This document shows, piece by piece, positions 18,288 to 27,253 of a stretch of DNA of 47,250 bases (its first letter is position 1; each line of letters opens with the position of its first letter). Position numbers and translations under genes: made by a program. The stretch spans positions 1 through 47,250 of the forward strand of contig JAQUYE010000013.1 in the NCBI GenBank assembly GCA_028691965.1, in the 5' to 3' direction. This stretch comes from Paludibacter sp. (lineage in GTDB: Bacteria > Bacteroidota > Bacteroidia > Bacteroidales > Paludibacteraceae). Below the pieces are notes generated by a model. The model was not told where the DNA came from. It saw only the letters and a list, made by a program, of their open reading frames with translations, and made no database searches.

Positions 18288-19826
18288 ATGGCTATGATAG
18301 AGATAATGGACACTACCCTGCGCGACGGGGAACAGACATCAGGTGTAGCCTTTGCTACACCTGAGAAGCTGAGTATAGCACGGCTATTACTCGAGGAGCT
18401 GTGTGTGGACAGAATCGAGATCGCCTCAGCCAGGGTATCGGAAGGTGAGTACGACTCAGTAAAGAAAGTAGTGCGCTGGGCACGTGACAATGGGCATATT
18501 CATAAAATAGAGGTGCTTGGCTTTGTCGACAACCGCACTTCTCTTCAATGGATAGAGAATGCTGGTTGCAAAGTTATTAACCTCTTATGTAAGGGATCAG
18601 AAAACCATTGTCGGCACCAACTGCGCAAAACTCCTCAGGAACACCTGGATGACATTCGCCGCGAGATTGGCTATGCCAACGAAATGGGAATAGACGTAAA
18701 CATTTACCTCGAAGACTGGTCGAACGGTATGCGAAATTCTCCGGAGTATGTATACTTTATGGTAGATCAGTTACAGCATGAGAAACTGAAGCGTATCATG
18801 TTGCCCGACACCCTTGGTATTTTAAATCCGGGCGAAACGCTAAGGTTCTGCACTCAAATGATTGAGCGATACCCCACCATACACTTTGACTTCCACGCTC
18901 ACAACGATTACGACTTTGCGGTGGCCAATGTATACGAAGCAGTGAAAGCCGGTATACAGGGAGTACATGTTACCATTAACGGGCTGGGTGAAAGAGCAGG
19001 TAATGCTCCGCTCTCCAGTGTAGTAGCGGTTTTAAAAGATCACAACAAACGTTCAACCAACGTTCAGGAAAGCAAGATTAACTCGGTAAGCCGATTGGTA
19101 GAAACCTATTCAGGAATTCGTATTCCTGCCAATAAACCGGTAATTGGCGATAATGTATTTACGCAGGTTGCCGGCATTCATGCCGACGGAGACAACAAAC
19201 ACAATCTCTATTACAACGATTTACTGCCCGAACGTTTTGGAAGGGAACGGGTATATGCCCTGGGGAAAACCTCCGGAAAGGCAAACATCCTTAAAAACCT
19301 GCAGCAACTCGGCATTGAACTCGATGCCGAAATGATGGCTCTGGTTACTAAAAAGGTGATCGAGTTAGGTGATCGTCGTGAAATGGTAACCATCGACGAG
19401 TTACCTTATATAGTTGCTGATGTGGTAAACAGTGCCACCGACCAGCACCTTATTAAGGTAGTTAATTATAGTCTGTCGGTTACCAATGGCCTTCGACCTA
19501 TGGCCAGTGTTAAACTGGATATTCGCGGAGAGGAATTTGAGCAGTCGGCATCCGGCGACGGGCAGTTTAATGCCATCTCCAAAGCAATGTATAAGATATT
19601 CAAAAAACTGGGCAAGCCAACGCCCGAATTACTCGACTATGAAGTAGTGATTCCTCCGGGTGGTAAAACCGATGCCATCGTTCAAACTATTATTACCTGG
19701 CAGTTTGAAGGCAAATCGTTCCGGACACGTGGACTCGATGGCGACCAGACTGTAGCGGCTATTAAAGCTACAGAAAAGATGCTGAATATAATTGAAAGCG
19801 GAGAGATACCGGGAAAACAATGTTAG
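18288..19826 (+). CDS. Second alpha-isopropylmalate/citramalate synthase family enzyme
   Basis: A 512-aa member of the LeuA/CimA/homocitrate synthase family: [16 protein letters not shown] near residue 7, FHAHNDYDFAVANVYEA near 205, NGLGERAGNAPL near 232 and a C-terminal LeuA-type dimerisation/regulatory domain (RPMASVKLDIRGEEFEQSASGDGQFNA near 405). It is clearly diverged from the leuA product 3.5 kb upstream. The most likely role is (R)-citramalate synthase, making 2-ketobutyrate precursors for isoleucine; LeuC, LeuD and LeuB are known to process citramalate in that route. A second isopropylmalate synthase is the main alternative. The gene lies 3 bp after leuD. Confidence 0.8.
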   Translation: MAMIEIMDTTLRDGEQTSGVAFATPEKLSIARLLLEELCVDRIEIASARVSEGEYDSVKKVVRWARDNGHIHKIEVLGFVDNRTSLQWIENAGCKVINLLCKGSENHCRHQLRKTPQEHLDDIRREIGYANEMGIDVNIYLEDWSNGMRNSPEYVYFMVDQLQHEKLKRIMLPDTLGILNPGETLRFCTQMIERYPTIHFDFHAHNDYDFAVANVYEAVKAGIQGVHVTINGLGERAGNAPLSSVVAVLKDHNKRSTNVQESKINSVSRLVETYSGIRIPANKPVIGDNVFTQVAGIHADGDNKHNLYYNDLLPERFGRERVYALGKTSGKANILKNLQQLGIELDAEMMALVTKKVIELGDRREMVTIDELPYIVADVVNSATDQHLIKVVNYSLSVTNGLRPMASVKLDIRGEEFEQSASGDGQFNAISKAMYKIFKKLGKPTPELLDYEVVIPPGGKTDAIVQTIITWQFEGKSFRTRGLDGDQTVAAIKATEKMLNIIESGEIPGKQC

Positions 19827-19867
19827 ACAATTGTTAATTGTAAGATAAGAAGTAATACAATATATAT

Positions 19868-20947
19868 ATGAGTAAGAAATTAAATATTGCTGTGTTGGCA
19901 GGCGACGGAATTGGTCCCGAAATTGTGAAACAAGCCCTGGATGTAACTAAGGCTGTTTGTGAGAAATTTGGTCATACCCTTTCTTATGAAGAAGGGATTA
20001 CCGGTGCCTGTGCTATTGATGCAGTGGGCGATCCCTACCCGGCCGCCACTCACGAACTTTGCATGCGTTCGGACGCTGTCCTCTTCGGAGCTATCGGTGA
20101 TCCGAAATACGACAACAATCCATCTGCAAAAGTACGCCCCGAGCAAGGGTTGTTAAGAATGCGTAAACAACTTGGTTTATATGCTAATATCCGCCCGGTT
20201 ACTACTTTTCCGTCGTTGATTCACAAATCACCTTTACGCGCCGACCTGGTTGAAGGTGCCGACTTTATGTGCATCCGCGAATTAACCGGCGGCATGTATT
20301 TCGGCCGCCCGCAAGGACGTTCGGAAGATGGAAACACGGCTTACGACACCTGTGTATATACCCGTGAAGAGGTAGAACGCATCATGCACCTGGCTTATAA
20401 ATATGCCGGACAACGCCGCAAAAAGGTAACTATGGTCGATAAGGCAAACGTACTGGCTTCCAGCCGCCTGTGGCGTCAGGTTACTCAGGAAATTGCTCCG
20501 CAGTATCCTGATATCGAAACAGAGTATATGTTTGTTGATAATGCAGCAATGCGTATCATCCAATGGCCTAAAAGCTTTGATGTATTGGTAACAGAAAACC
20601 TGTTCGGCGATATCCTTACCGACGAAGCCTCAGTTATTACAGGCTCACTTGGCATGCTCCCTTCTGCTTCAATCGGAATACACACTTCAGTATTCGAACC
20701 CATTCACGGATCGTACCCACAAGCGGCAGGTAAGAATATTGCGAACCCACTGGCTACTATCCTGTCGGCAGCCCTCATGTTTGAATACGCCTTTACAATG
20801 ATGGAAGAAGGAGCATTGATACGTGAGGCCGTAGCAGCAAGCATGGATGCAGGTGTTGTAACCGAAGATATTGCAAGTGGAAACAAAGCACATAGCACAA
20901 CAGAAGTTGGAGAATGGATAGTAAACTACATCCGTTCAAAAGCCTGA
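19868..20947 (+). CDS. leuB: 3-isopropylmalate dehydrogenase
   Basis: A 359-aa beta-decarboxylating dehydrogenase (isocitrate/isopropylmalate family). It shows [10 protein letters not shown] near residue 11, the substrate Arg loop [21 protein letters not shown] near 90, [10 protein letters not shown] near 138, and the metal-binding Asp region [26 protein letters not shown] near 240. It oxidises 3-isopropylmalate to 2-ketoisocaproate. Last gene of the operon; its last 12 bp overlap the 3' end of the convergent pabC-like gene. Confidence 0.94.
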   Translation: MSKKLNIAVLAGDGIGPEIVKQALDVTKAVCEKFGHTLSYEEGITGACAIDAVGDPYPAATHELCMRSDAVLFGAIGDPKYDNNPSAKVRPEQGLLRMRKQLGLYANIRPVTTFPSLIHKSPLRADLVEGADFMCIRELTGGMYFGRPQGRSEDGNTAYDTCVYTREEVERIMHLAYKYAGQRRKKVTMVDKANVLASSRLWRQVTQEIAPQYPDIETEYMFVDNAAMRIIQWPKSFDVLVTENLFGDILTDEASVITGSLGMLPSASIGIHTSVFEPIHGSYPQAAGKNIANPLATILSAALMFEYAFTMMEEGALIREAVAASMDAGVVTEDIASGNKAHSTTEVGEWIVNYIRSKA

Positions 20948-21535
20948 AATAGCTGAAACCGGCAGTTCAAGTTCTCCAAAGCCGATCATGGCATTAAAAA
21001 GGCGTATTCGTTGAAACTGAACTAAGTCATCTGCCTTTATGTCGGCCGGTTCAATCTGACCATGATCTACTAAATAAGCCCGACGGGTTCCGTACAACAG
21101 CGGAATCCGCGGGCTTAACCATTTCTTACCGTCGAATAAAGCTATGTTGGCATAGGAACTATCGGTGAGGAGTCCGTCGCGAACCATCAACACATCATCA
21201 CATAATCCCCGCTTACTGAAAGCCCGGTCGATGTAGTCACGTTCGGCAGCTTTATAGTCCATCGGCTCGTGGTCAATCCCAACCAGTTGCAGGGAAGACA
21301 CGTTACGCATTCTGTACTCCTGAAATTCCATTATACCCGGCTCAACACCATATTCAAGTCGCAGTTTATACAATCCTGTGCCCGGCCCGTCAACCGACTG
21401 TAACAATTCTTTCAGCATAAAGGGCTGTTTATCCGGGAACAGAACACGAAAAGCCTCTTCCACCCTTTTCTGGTGATAGATTAATCGTTCTGCCTTTCCA
21501 TCCCGCCAGGCTATGGCTTCAATACATGGGTACAT
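20936..21535 (-). CDS. pabC: Aminotransferase class IV, probable 4-amino-4-deoxychorismate lyase
   Basis: A 199-aa compact member of the class IV PLP enzymes. The lysine of [14 protein letters not shown] (about residue 97) fits the PLP-binding position, and [29 protein letters not shown] (about 127-155) is the family's cofactor/substrate region. The protein is shorter than E. coli PabC (269 aa), because the N-terminal domain is reduced, as is common in Bacteroidetes. It makes p-aminobenzoate for folate from aminodeoxychorismate. The start overlaps the end of pabB by 17 bp, showing translational coupling. Confidence 0.82.
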   Translation of the reverse strand: MYPCIEAIAWRDGKAERLIYHQKRVEEAFRVLFPDKQPFMLKELLQSVDGPGTGLYKLRLEYGVEPGIMEFQEYRMRNVSSLQLVGIDHEPMDYKAAERDYIDRAFSKRGLCDDVLMVRDGLLTDSSYANIALFDGKKWLSPRIPLLYGTRRAYLVDHGQIEPADIKADDLVQFQRIRLFNAMIGFGELELPVSAISGF

Positions 21536-22511
21536 AGATTTTCTGTATTAATTCCTGATATTCCAATTCCATTTCACTCCTAAAGGTAATCCCTCCGCCA
21601 CTTTTAAAGGACAACCCCTCACTACCTTGTTCTACATAACGTATCATTACCGCTGTATCGAGAACCATCCCATCGAAATAGCCGCAGATACCGGTATAAA
21701 ACCCACGGTCGTACTCTTCCACTTCACTTATAATCTCCAGTGTTCGGGCTTTAGGCGCCCCACTCACCGAGCCCGCAGGCAGCAGGGCAAACAAGATATC
21801 ACCGAGTCGCTCTCTGTAATCGGAGGGCAATGTACCCTGAATTTCCGAACTCACTTGCAATAATTCGCCACTATGCGTACGAATACGATCAATATAACGA
21901 TACCGGTTCAGCTGAACATCAGTAGCCACCATACTAAGGTCGTTTCTCAACAGGTCAACGATAGTCGCATGTTCAGCCTTCTCCTTTTCATCTGCCAGAA
22001 TGCGTTCAGCGGCGTTCTCCAACGAGGCATCTATGGTACCCTTCATCGGAAATGTACGGATAATACCGTCATCAATCTTCACGAAGCATTCGGGAGAAAA
22101 GCAAACAAAAGAATTCTTAACCCATACCTTATAGGGAGCCACAGCCAAATCAAACAACTCTTCAATACTGTGAGATGTGTGAATTCCGGCAGGTTGTGTA
22201 AGGTTGATCAGAAAAGTATCGCCCCGTCGGATTGAGCTCATCACCCGTTGAAAACGATGCGAGTACGTAAGTTTGTCAACCGGAACTGCTTGCCAATCAG
22301 TAAGCTCAGGCTGTAATCCCGAATTAACCCGTGAAGAATGAAAAGCCACTTTAAGCCACCGGGTATCCAGATCATCTTCAGGGATACAATATCCTGCAGT
22401 AGCATCAAAACGAATCAACACAAAAAAAGGAATGCCTTTTCGTGAGAACTCGTTTATCGTATGCTGCACCTGTTCACGAGTGAGAAGTGGATAGGGGAAA
22501 AATTCAGTCAT
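21519..22511 (-). CDS. pabB: Aminodeoxychorismate synthase component I
   Basis: A 330-aa chorismate-binding enzyme with the conserved signatures INLTQPAG near residue 100, SPECFVKI, MKGTID near 150, EHATIVDLLRNDLS near 180 and LPAGSVSGAPKARTLEIISEVE near 245. It lacks the long N-terminal half of anthranilate synthase I, and the coupled pabC next to it supports a role in p-aminobenzoate rather than tryptophan synthesis. No glutamine amidotransferase (PabA) gene is adjacent, so that subunit must come from elsewhere or be shared with TrpG. A minus-strand -7 box TATTTTTG lies at 22538-22531. Confidence 0.9.
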   Translation of the reverse strand: MTEFFPYPLLTREQVQHTINEFSRKGIPFFVLIRFDATAGYCIPEDDLDTRWLKVAFHSSRVNSGLQPELTDWQAVPVDKLTYSHRFQRVMSSIRRGDTFLINLTQPAGIHTSHSIEELFDLAVAPYKVWVKNSFVCFSPECFVKIDDGIIRTFPMKGTIDASLENAAERILADEKEKAEHATIVDLLRNDLSMVATDVQLNRYRYIDRIRTHSGELLQVSSEIQGTLPSDYRERLGDILFALLPAGSVSGAPKARTLEIISEVEEYDRGFYTGICGYFDGMVLDTAVMIRYVEQGSEGLSFKSGGGITFRSEMELEYQELIQKIYVPMY

Positions 22512-22611
22512 ATTGGAATATAAAAAACCACAAAAATACAGATTTTATTGAGTCCTTTGGTATATCTACTGAAATTTGACATTTAGAATTGTATGAAGAG
22601 TAATTTTTATC

Positions 22612-22642
22612 TATTTTTGAACCGTTCAAATAGAATAGTCAA
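22612..22642 (+). promoter_or_regulatory. Promoter with inverted repeat before the kinase pair
   Basis: The -7 box TATTTTTG ends at about 22619 and runs into the inverted repeat TTGAAC-C-GTTCAA (about 22617-22629), which would lie around the transcript start. The binding factor is unknown; its position suggests negative control. Confidence 0.45.
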
Positions 22643-22677
22643 TCGATAGTAATATCGTCGTAAACACTAAAAACCGG

Positions 22678-23766
22678 ATGTCGGAAGAAGAATTACCAAA
22701 TCAAAACCTCGAACTGGAAAGTTTCTTTACTATTGCATTGGATCTGTTAAGCATCTCCGGCAAAGACGGCTACTTTATAAAGGTAAGTCGTGAATGGGAG
22801 AAGGTTTTCGGATACGAAGAACACGAAATATGCTCCCGCCCTTTTACTGATTTTATTCATCCTGATGATGTCGAAGCCACCCTTCGGGCAACGCAGGCTC
22901 TACAAGGGAAAAAAGAAATATTTCATTTTGTAAACCGATACCGCACCAAACAGGGTGAGTATCGTTACTTAGAATGGAATAGTGCTCCGGATGGCGAATT
23001 CATTTATTCTGCAGCACGCGATATTACCGATAGGGTAAATCTTCAGCAATCACTCGAACAAAGTCTGAGGCACGAGCAGGAATTGAATGATATGAAGAAC
23101 CGTTTCATTGCGATGGTTTCGCATGAATTACGCACTCCTCTGTCTTCAATTATGATGTCGACCGAAAATCTACGTTCCTATAGGGATCGGATGAGTTCGG
23201 AGCAAATCGATGCAAAATTAATAAGTATTCAATCCCAGATTTCACATCTGATCAACCTGCTCAACGACGTTTTACAAACTTCACGATTACAACAAGGGAA
23301 GTTGAATCCACGAAAAGAAAAAGTGGATCTTATCGCTATGTGTAAATCAGTTATTCAGGATTTTCTAATCGATGAACGGCTCTCAGGCAGAATTGAATTT
23401 ACATCTGATACAGAAGAACGACGGGTTGCCGGCGAACCGCAACTTCTCCGCCTGGTATTCTACAATCTGATTGCCAATGCTATCAAATATTCTCAACCCA
23501 ACCCTAAGGTGATGGTGCAAGTTACAGGCGATCACCAACAGGCACAACTACGTATTAGCGACAACGGCATAGGTATTCCGGAAGCTGATCATAAAAAACT
23601 CTTTCAGCCCTTTTACAGGGCATCCAATACGCGCAAAATTGATGGGAACGGACTTGGACTTAACATTGTTCAGGAAATCGTTCATCTCCACCAGGGAACC
23701 ATTTATTTTGAATCAGAACTCAATAAAGGGACTACATTTACAGTAAAGTTCCCACTTATTAACTAG
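22678..23766 (+). CDS. PAS-domain sensor histidine kinase, soluble
   Basis: A 362-aa protein without a signal peptide or membrane segment. A PAS/PAC module occupies about residues 12-125 (FFTIALDLLSISGKDGYFIKVSREWEKVFGY, then HPDDVE and YRYLEWNSAP). A HisKA dimerisation helix follows, with the phospho-acceptor His in MVSHELRTPLSS near 149. The HATPase domain (about 240-360) has the N box NLIANAIKYS, G1 DNGIGIP and G2 GNGLGLNIV. It therefore senses a cytoplasmic signal or cofactor. It is followed 13 bp later by a receiver-kinase protein, its probable partner. Confidence 0.9.
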   Translation: MSEEELPNQNLELESFFTIALDLLSISGKDGYFIKVSREWEKVFGYEEHEICSRPFTDFIHPDDVEATLRATQALQGKKEIFHFVNRYRTKQGEYRYLEWNSAPDGEFIYSAARDITDRVNLQQSLEQSLRHEQELNDMKNRFIAMVSHELRTPLSSIMMSTENLRSYRDRMSSEQIDAKLISIQSQISHLINLLNDVLQTSRLQQGKLNPRKEKVDLIAMCKSVIQDFLIDERLSGRIEFTSDTEERRVAGEPQLLRLVFYNLIANAIKYSQPNPKVMVQVTGDHQQAQLRISDNGIGIPEADHKKLFQPFYRASNTRKIDGNGLGLNIVQEIVHLHQGTIYFESELNKGTTFTVKFPLIN

Positions 23767-23779
23767 TTGAATAAAAAAG

Positions 23780-24859
23780 ATGAAGCATACGATACTCGTA
23801 ATAGAAGATGAAAATTCAATCCGCAACGACCTGACGGAAATTCTCTTGTTCGAAGGATATACTGTCCTTTCGGCCGACAATGGCGCAACCGGACTTCAGT
23901 TGGCTATTGAACAACTGCCCGACCTCATACTCAGCGATGTTATGATGCCTGAAATGGATGGGTATGAATTATTATCGGCCCTGAGTGAAAACCCTCTGAC
24001 CCGTTTGATACCTGTCATCCTTGTTTCTGCCATGGCTGAAACTGAAAACTGGAGGGCCGGCATGAACAAGGGAGCTGCCGACTATCTTATAAAACCTTTT
24101 ACCCGGAATCAATTGCTGGATGCTATTCATTCGCGGCTCCAACAGCTTGAATTTGTAAACGAACAACGGCAAGCCGACTTACAGGAATTACGGCTGCAAC
24201 TTATTCAATACCTTCCCCACGAATTAAACACACCCCTTAATGGTATCATTGGTATTGGTCAGATTTTAAAAGACTATCCCGAGTCTTTATCTCAAAGTGA
24301 AATCGCCGATTTTGGATCCAGTATTTACGAGAGCGGCATGCGACTACACCGGTTAATTCAGAATTACCTTATGTATTCCGAACTGATAGTGCGTCACGAT
24401 ACAGTTACCACCTCAGCCCCTCTTGAAAACCCGTGTGACTTGTGTCAGAGTATTTTAATGAGTCTGGCAATGAAATACAACCGATCGGCCGATACAACAC
24501 TCACTATTGAACCTTGTAATGCAATTATTGGTTTCAGAGAGTTCTCGAAAGTCGCAGAAGAGTTAATAGATAATGCTTTCAAATTTTCCAAACCGGAGAC
24601 TCCCATCTCGGTACGATGCGAATGCCACGAAAACAAATTCAGAATGCAGATTGAAGATCAGGGAATGGGGATGACCCAGGAACAGATTCAACGTATCGGA
24701 GCTTATGTCCAGTTTAACCGAAATCAGCAGGAGCAACAAGGATCGGGCATGGGACTGAGTATAGCTAAAATGATTGTGGCGATGTACGGTGGCGAATTTA
24801 CAATTGAAAGCGAGCCCGACAAAGGCACAGTGGTCACTGTTGAGTTGCTCGTTCCCTGA
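23780..24859 (+). CDS. Receiver-histidine kinase hybrid (REC-HisKA-HATPase)
   Basis: A 359-aa protein with the receiver first: acidic pocket VIEDEN near residue 7, phospho-acceptor Asp in LSDVMMPEMDGYE near 53, and conserved Lys in YLIKPF near 104. A kinase core follows, with His in YLPHELNTPLNGI near 147, N box ELIDNAFKFS near 258, G1 EDQGMGM and G2 QGSGMGLSIAKM. There is no DNA-binding or other output domain. The likely flow is PAS-kinase to this receiver to this kinase, then to an unlinked response regulator. It is cotranscribed with the preceding kinase. Confidence 0.9.
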   Translation: MKHTILVIEDENSIRNDLTEILLFEGYTVLSADNGATGLQLAIEQLPDLILSDVMMPEMDGYELLSALSENPLTRLIPVILVSAMAETENWRAGMNKGAADYLIKPFTRNQLLDAIHSRLQQLEFVNEQRQADLQELRLQLIQYLPHELNTPLNGIIGIGQILKDYPESLSQSEIADFGSSIYESGMRLHRLIQNYLMYSELIVRHDTVTTSAPLENPCDLCQSILMSLAMKYNRSADTTLTIEPCNAIIGFREFSKVAEELIDNAFKFSKPETPISVRCECHENKFRMQIEDQGMGMTQEQIQRIGAYVQFNRNQQEQQGSGMGLSIAKMIVAMYGGEFTIESEPDKGTVVTVELLVP

Positions 24860-24870
24860 AAATTAATTTG

Positions 24871-24878
24871 TACCTTTG
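24871..24878 (+). promoter_or_regulatory. -7 box before the threonylcarbamoyl-AMP synthase gene
   Basis: TACCTTTG, about 24 nt before the ATG at 24902. The nearest TTG (24845-24847) is 23 nt upstream, slightly longer than usual. Confidence 0.55.
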
Positions 24879-24901
24879 CGGCTGTTTTACTAATCAAGTT
24901 G

Positions 24902-25855
24902 ATGATGTCACTATCGCCGGATATACTCCATGCTGCTCACCTGCTCCGTGAAGGAAAAGTAGTAGCCTTTCCCACTGAAACAGTGTACGGACTCGGAGCA
25001 AATGCTCTTGATCCTATGGCTGTTGCCCGAATTTTCGAACTCAAAGAACGACCAAGCTTTGATCCTCTGATCGTGCATATTGCCGATATACGTGAAATTG
25101 GCAGGATAACAACCAGCAACGATCATCGTGTACAGCAACTAGCCGCACGTTTCTGGCCGGGCCCACTCACTATCATTCTGCCTAAAAGTGATCTGATTCC
25201 TGATATAGTAACTTCAGGACTTTCGACTGTTGGTATTCGTATGCCTGCTAATCCTATTGCCCGCGAACTAATTCGCGAAGCCGGATGTCCGGTAGCTGCT
25301 CCAAGTGCCAATAAATTTGGTCAGCTAAGTCCTACTCTTGCCAGTCATGTTGCCAAACAACTACCTGATGTTGACTATATACTCGATGGTGGCCAGTCAG
25401 CAGTCGGTATCGAATCAACTATAATTTCGCTTAACGACCAGGGCTTTGAAATACTACGTCACGGCGTGATTACCAAAGAAGAAATTGAACAACTAATCCC
25501 CTATTACGCCTTACCAGTCGAAGAAAAGACAAATATTGTAAGTCCCGGCATGTTAAAGTCACACTACAGCCCCGAAAAACCCCTGTACATTATTGGTTCC
25601 GATTATACAGCTCCTGCCGACCGGTCGCGCGTCGGACTGCTCAGTTACCGGGGAGATGATATCAGCGGATATGCTCAGGTTGAAACACTAAGCTCTACCG
25701 GCGATTTGAAAACCTGTGCTGTAAACCTGTTTGCTGCCATTCATCGACTTGAAGAATCGGACGTCGACTTTATTGTAGCCGAACCTGTACCGGAACAAGG
25801 TATTGGTATTGCTGTAATGGACAAACTCCGCAAAGCGGCTTATCGCTACCTATAG
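24902..25855 (+). CDS. Threonylcarbamoyl-AMP synthase (Sua5 type)
   Basis: A 317-aa protein from the ATG at 24902; a second ATG follows directly, and the preceding TTG is not needed. Residues 5-200 are the YrdC/Sua5 domain, with KVVAFPTETVYGLGANAL near 20, the KERPSFDPLIVHI region near 48, and PVAAPSANKFGQLSPT near 130. The C-terminal Sua5 domain (about 215-317) makes it the long Sua5 form rather than short TsaC. It forms threonylcarbamoyl-AMP for the t6A37 modification of ANN-decoding tRNAs. It has its own -7 box, so it need not depend on the kinase operon. Confidence 0.92.
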   Translation: MMSLSPDILHAAHLLREGKVVAFPTETVYGLGANALDPMAVARIFELKERPSFDPLIVHIADIREIGRITTSNDHRVQQLAARFWPGPLTIILPKSDLIPDIVTSGLSTVGIRMPANPIARELIREAGCPVAAPSANKFGQLSPTLASHVAKQLPDVDYILDGGQSAVGIESTIISLNDQGFEILRHGVITKEEIEQLIPYYALPVEEKTNIVSPGMLKSHYSPEKPLYIIGSDYTAPADRSRVGLLSYRGDDISGYAQVETLSSTGDLKTCAVNLFAAIHRLEESDVDFIVAEPVPEQGIGIAVMDKLRKAAYRYL

Positions 25856-25898
25856 ATACAATCAAACCTGTTGTTCAACCTTTTCGTATACATCGATT

Positions 25899-26609
25899 AT
25901 GAAAGCTATCCTGTTTTTGTTACTTTTCTCACTACCTCTTTATTCTTCTCATAAAGTCTACCTGATACATGGCTATGCCGGACTCGGCCTGGAGATGCAA
26001 AAAATAAAGAATAAACTGGATGACGCAGGTTATACAGCCGAAATCTTTACTTATCCGAGTCTGCGACAGGATGTCGATACTGCTGCCGTTGGCTTGTGTG
26101 CCAAAATCGAAGCCGATTCCCCCGATACCGTTTACTTTGTTACCCATTCGATGGGAGCATTGGTAGCACGATCCGTGTATCGCCATATGTCGCCGGATAA
26201 AAAACAACTCTTCATCCATCGCATTGTGATGATAGCACCTCCTAACAAAGGAACACCCGTAGCTGATTTTTTTGTTCAATCGAAATTAGCCCGCTTTCTG
26301 GGTGGTCCTAATCTACCCAACCTGACCACCGATCCGGAAGAGGGAGCTATGAGCTATCCGATACCGGATGCAGAAACCGGAATTATCATCGGTGTTCGTG
26401 GAGGTCGAAATGGCTACAACCTACTGCTCGACGATGATAACGACGGATTGATTATTCCGGAAGATGCCTTGCTTGGCAATGAGAAAGACCTTATCTTTAT
26501 TAAAGCAACTCATACAGGAATCCTCCTGAAATCCAGCACAAGCCATTACATCATTAGTTTTCTCAACACGGGTATTTTTTCCGGCAAAAGACTAAAACGC
26601 AGACCATAA
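25899..26609 (+). CDS. Lipase/esterase-like alpha/beta hydrolase
   Basis: A 236-aa protein. Its N-terminal hydrophobic stretch (MKAILFLLLFSLPLYSS) looks like a signal peptide. The oxyanion region VYLIHGYAGLG is near residue 25 and the nucleophile elbow VTHSMGALVAR has its Ser near 84, followed by VMIAPPNKGTPVADFF, a pattern typical of PGAP1/triacylglycerol-lipase-like hydrolases. A later Asp/His pair (DDDNDG near 186, THTGILLKS near 207) can complete the triad. The substrate is unknown. It lies 43 bp after the Sua5 gene, and no promoter is evident. Confidence 0.8.
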   Translation: MKAILFLLLFSLPLYSSHKVYLIHGYAGLGLEMQKIKNKLDDAGYTAEIFTYPSLRQDVDTAAVGLCAKIEADSPDTVYFVTHSMGALVARSVYRHMSPDKKQLFIHRIVMIAPPNKGTPVADFFVQSKLARFLGGPNLPNLTTDPEEGAMSYPIPDAETGIIIGVRGGRNGYNLLLDDDNDGLIIPEDALLGNEKDLIFIKATHTGILLKSSTSHYIISFLNTGIFSGKRLKRRP

Positions 26610-26641
26610 TCTATAACAATACGTTAAAAGATAGTCAGTAT

Positions 26642-26680
26642 TTGGATGATAAGCACATATGCTATATCTTTGTGGCATAT
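26642..26680 (+). promoter_or_regulatory. Hemerythrin-gene promoter with spanning inverted repeat
   Basis: TTG at 26642-26644, 20 nt, TATCTTTG at 26665-26672. The inverted repeat ATATGC-N12-GCATAT (26657-26662 and 26675-26680) brackets the -7 box, as expected for a repressor site. The cognate protein is unknown. Confidence 0.6.
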
Positions 26681-26697
26681 AACTAACGCTAACCAAT

Positions 26698-27246
26698 ATG
26701 ACAACAGCATCACAAAACTTAATTGAAGATCACGTACATATACTACGTCTTACCGACATCATGGTAACCATGGCCGAAGAACAGTCGAAGGAAATTGCCC
26801 ACTTCGAACTGGTAGTTGAATTAATACAGAAATTCGCTGATGGTCTGCACCATGCCAAGGAAGAAGATCACTTCTTCCCCCGCATGAGCAACTATGGATA
26901 TTCACCCTCACAGGGTCCGGTAGCAGTAATGTTAGGTGAGCACGTACAAGGGCGACAGCACGTTGCCGGAATGATTGCAGGCATTGAAGAGTACAAAAAT
27001 GGAAATAAAGACGGGCTATTTGCGATCTATGAACACCTGAGTGGTTATGCCTATTTGCTTCAGAATCATATATCCAAAGAAAACAATGTACTATTCAGAA
27101 TGGCAGATCAGGCATTTTCGGATGAAGACCAGCAGGAACTGGTACAGCAATTCACTGCAATTGAAGCTGCATACGACAAAGATTTTAATCGCGAAAATGC
27201 TATTTTCAAGATTAATCAACTGGCGGCTCTCTACCTCGAAGATTAA
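26698..27246 (+). CDS. Hemerythrin-domain protein
   Basis: A 182-aa four-helix protein with the di-iron ligand pattern of hemerythrin-like domains: EDHVHILRLTD near residue 11, HHAKEEDHFF near 51, EHVQGRQHV near 82, and QNHISKENNVLF near 123 (H-x4-E type). It binds O2 or NO at a non-heme di-iron site; bacterial relatives serve in NO or oxygen sensing and in Fe-S repair. It has its own promoter with an inverted repeat and lies next to the nitrite/NO respiration block, so a role in nitrosative stress is the favoured inference. Confidence 0.88.
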   Translation: MTTASQNLIEDHVHILRLTDIMVTMAEEQSKEIAHFELVVELIQKFADGLHHAKEEDHFFPRMSNYGYSPSQGPVAVMLGEHVQGRQHVAGMIAGIEEYKNGNKDGLFAIYEHLSGYAYLLQNHISKENNVLFRMADQAFSDEDQQELVQQFTAIEAAYDKDFNRENAIFKINQLAALYLED

Positions 27247-27253
27247 CAGATTG

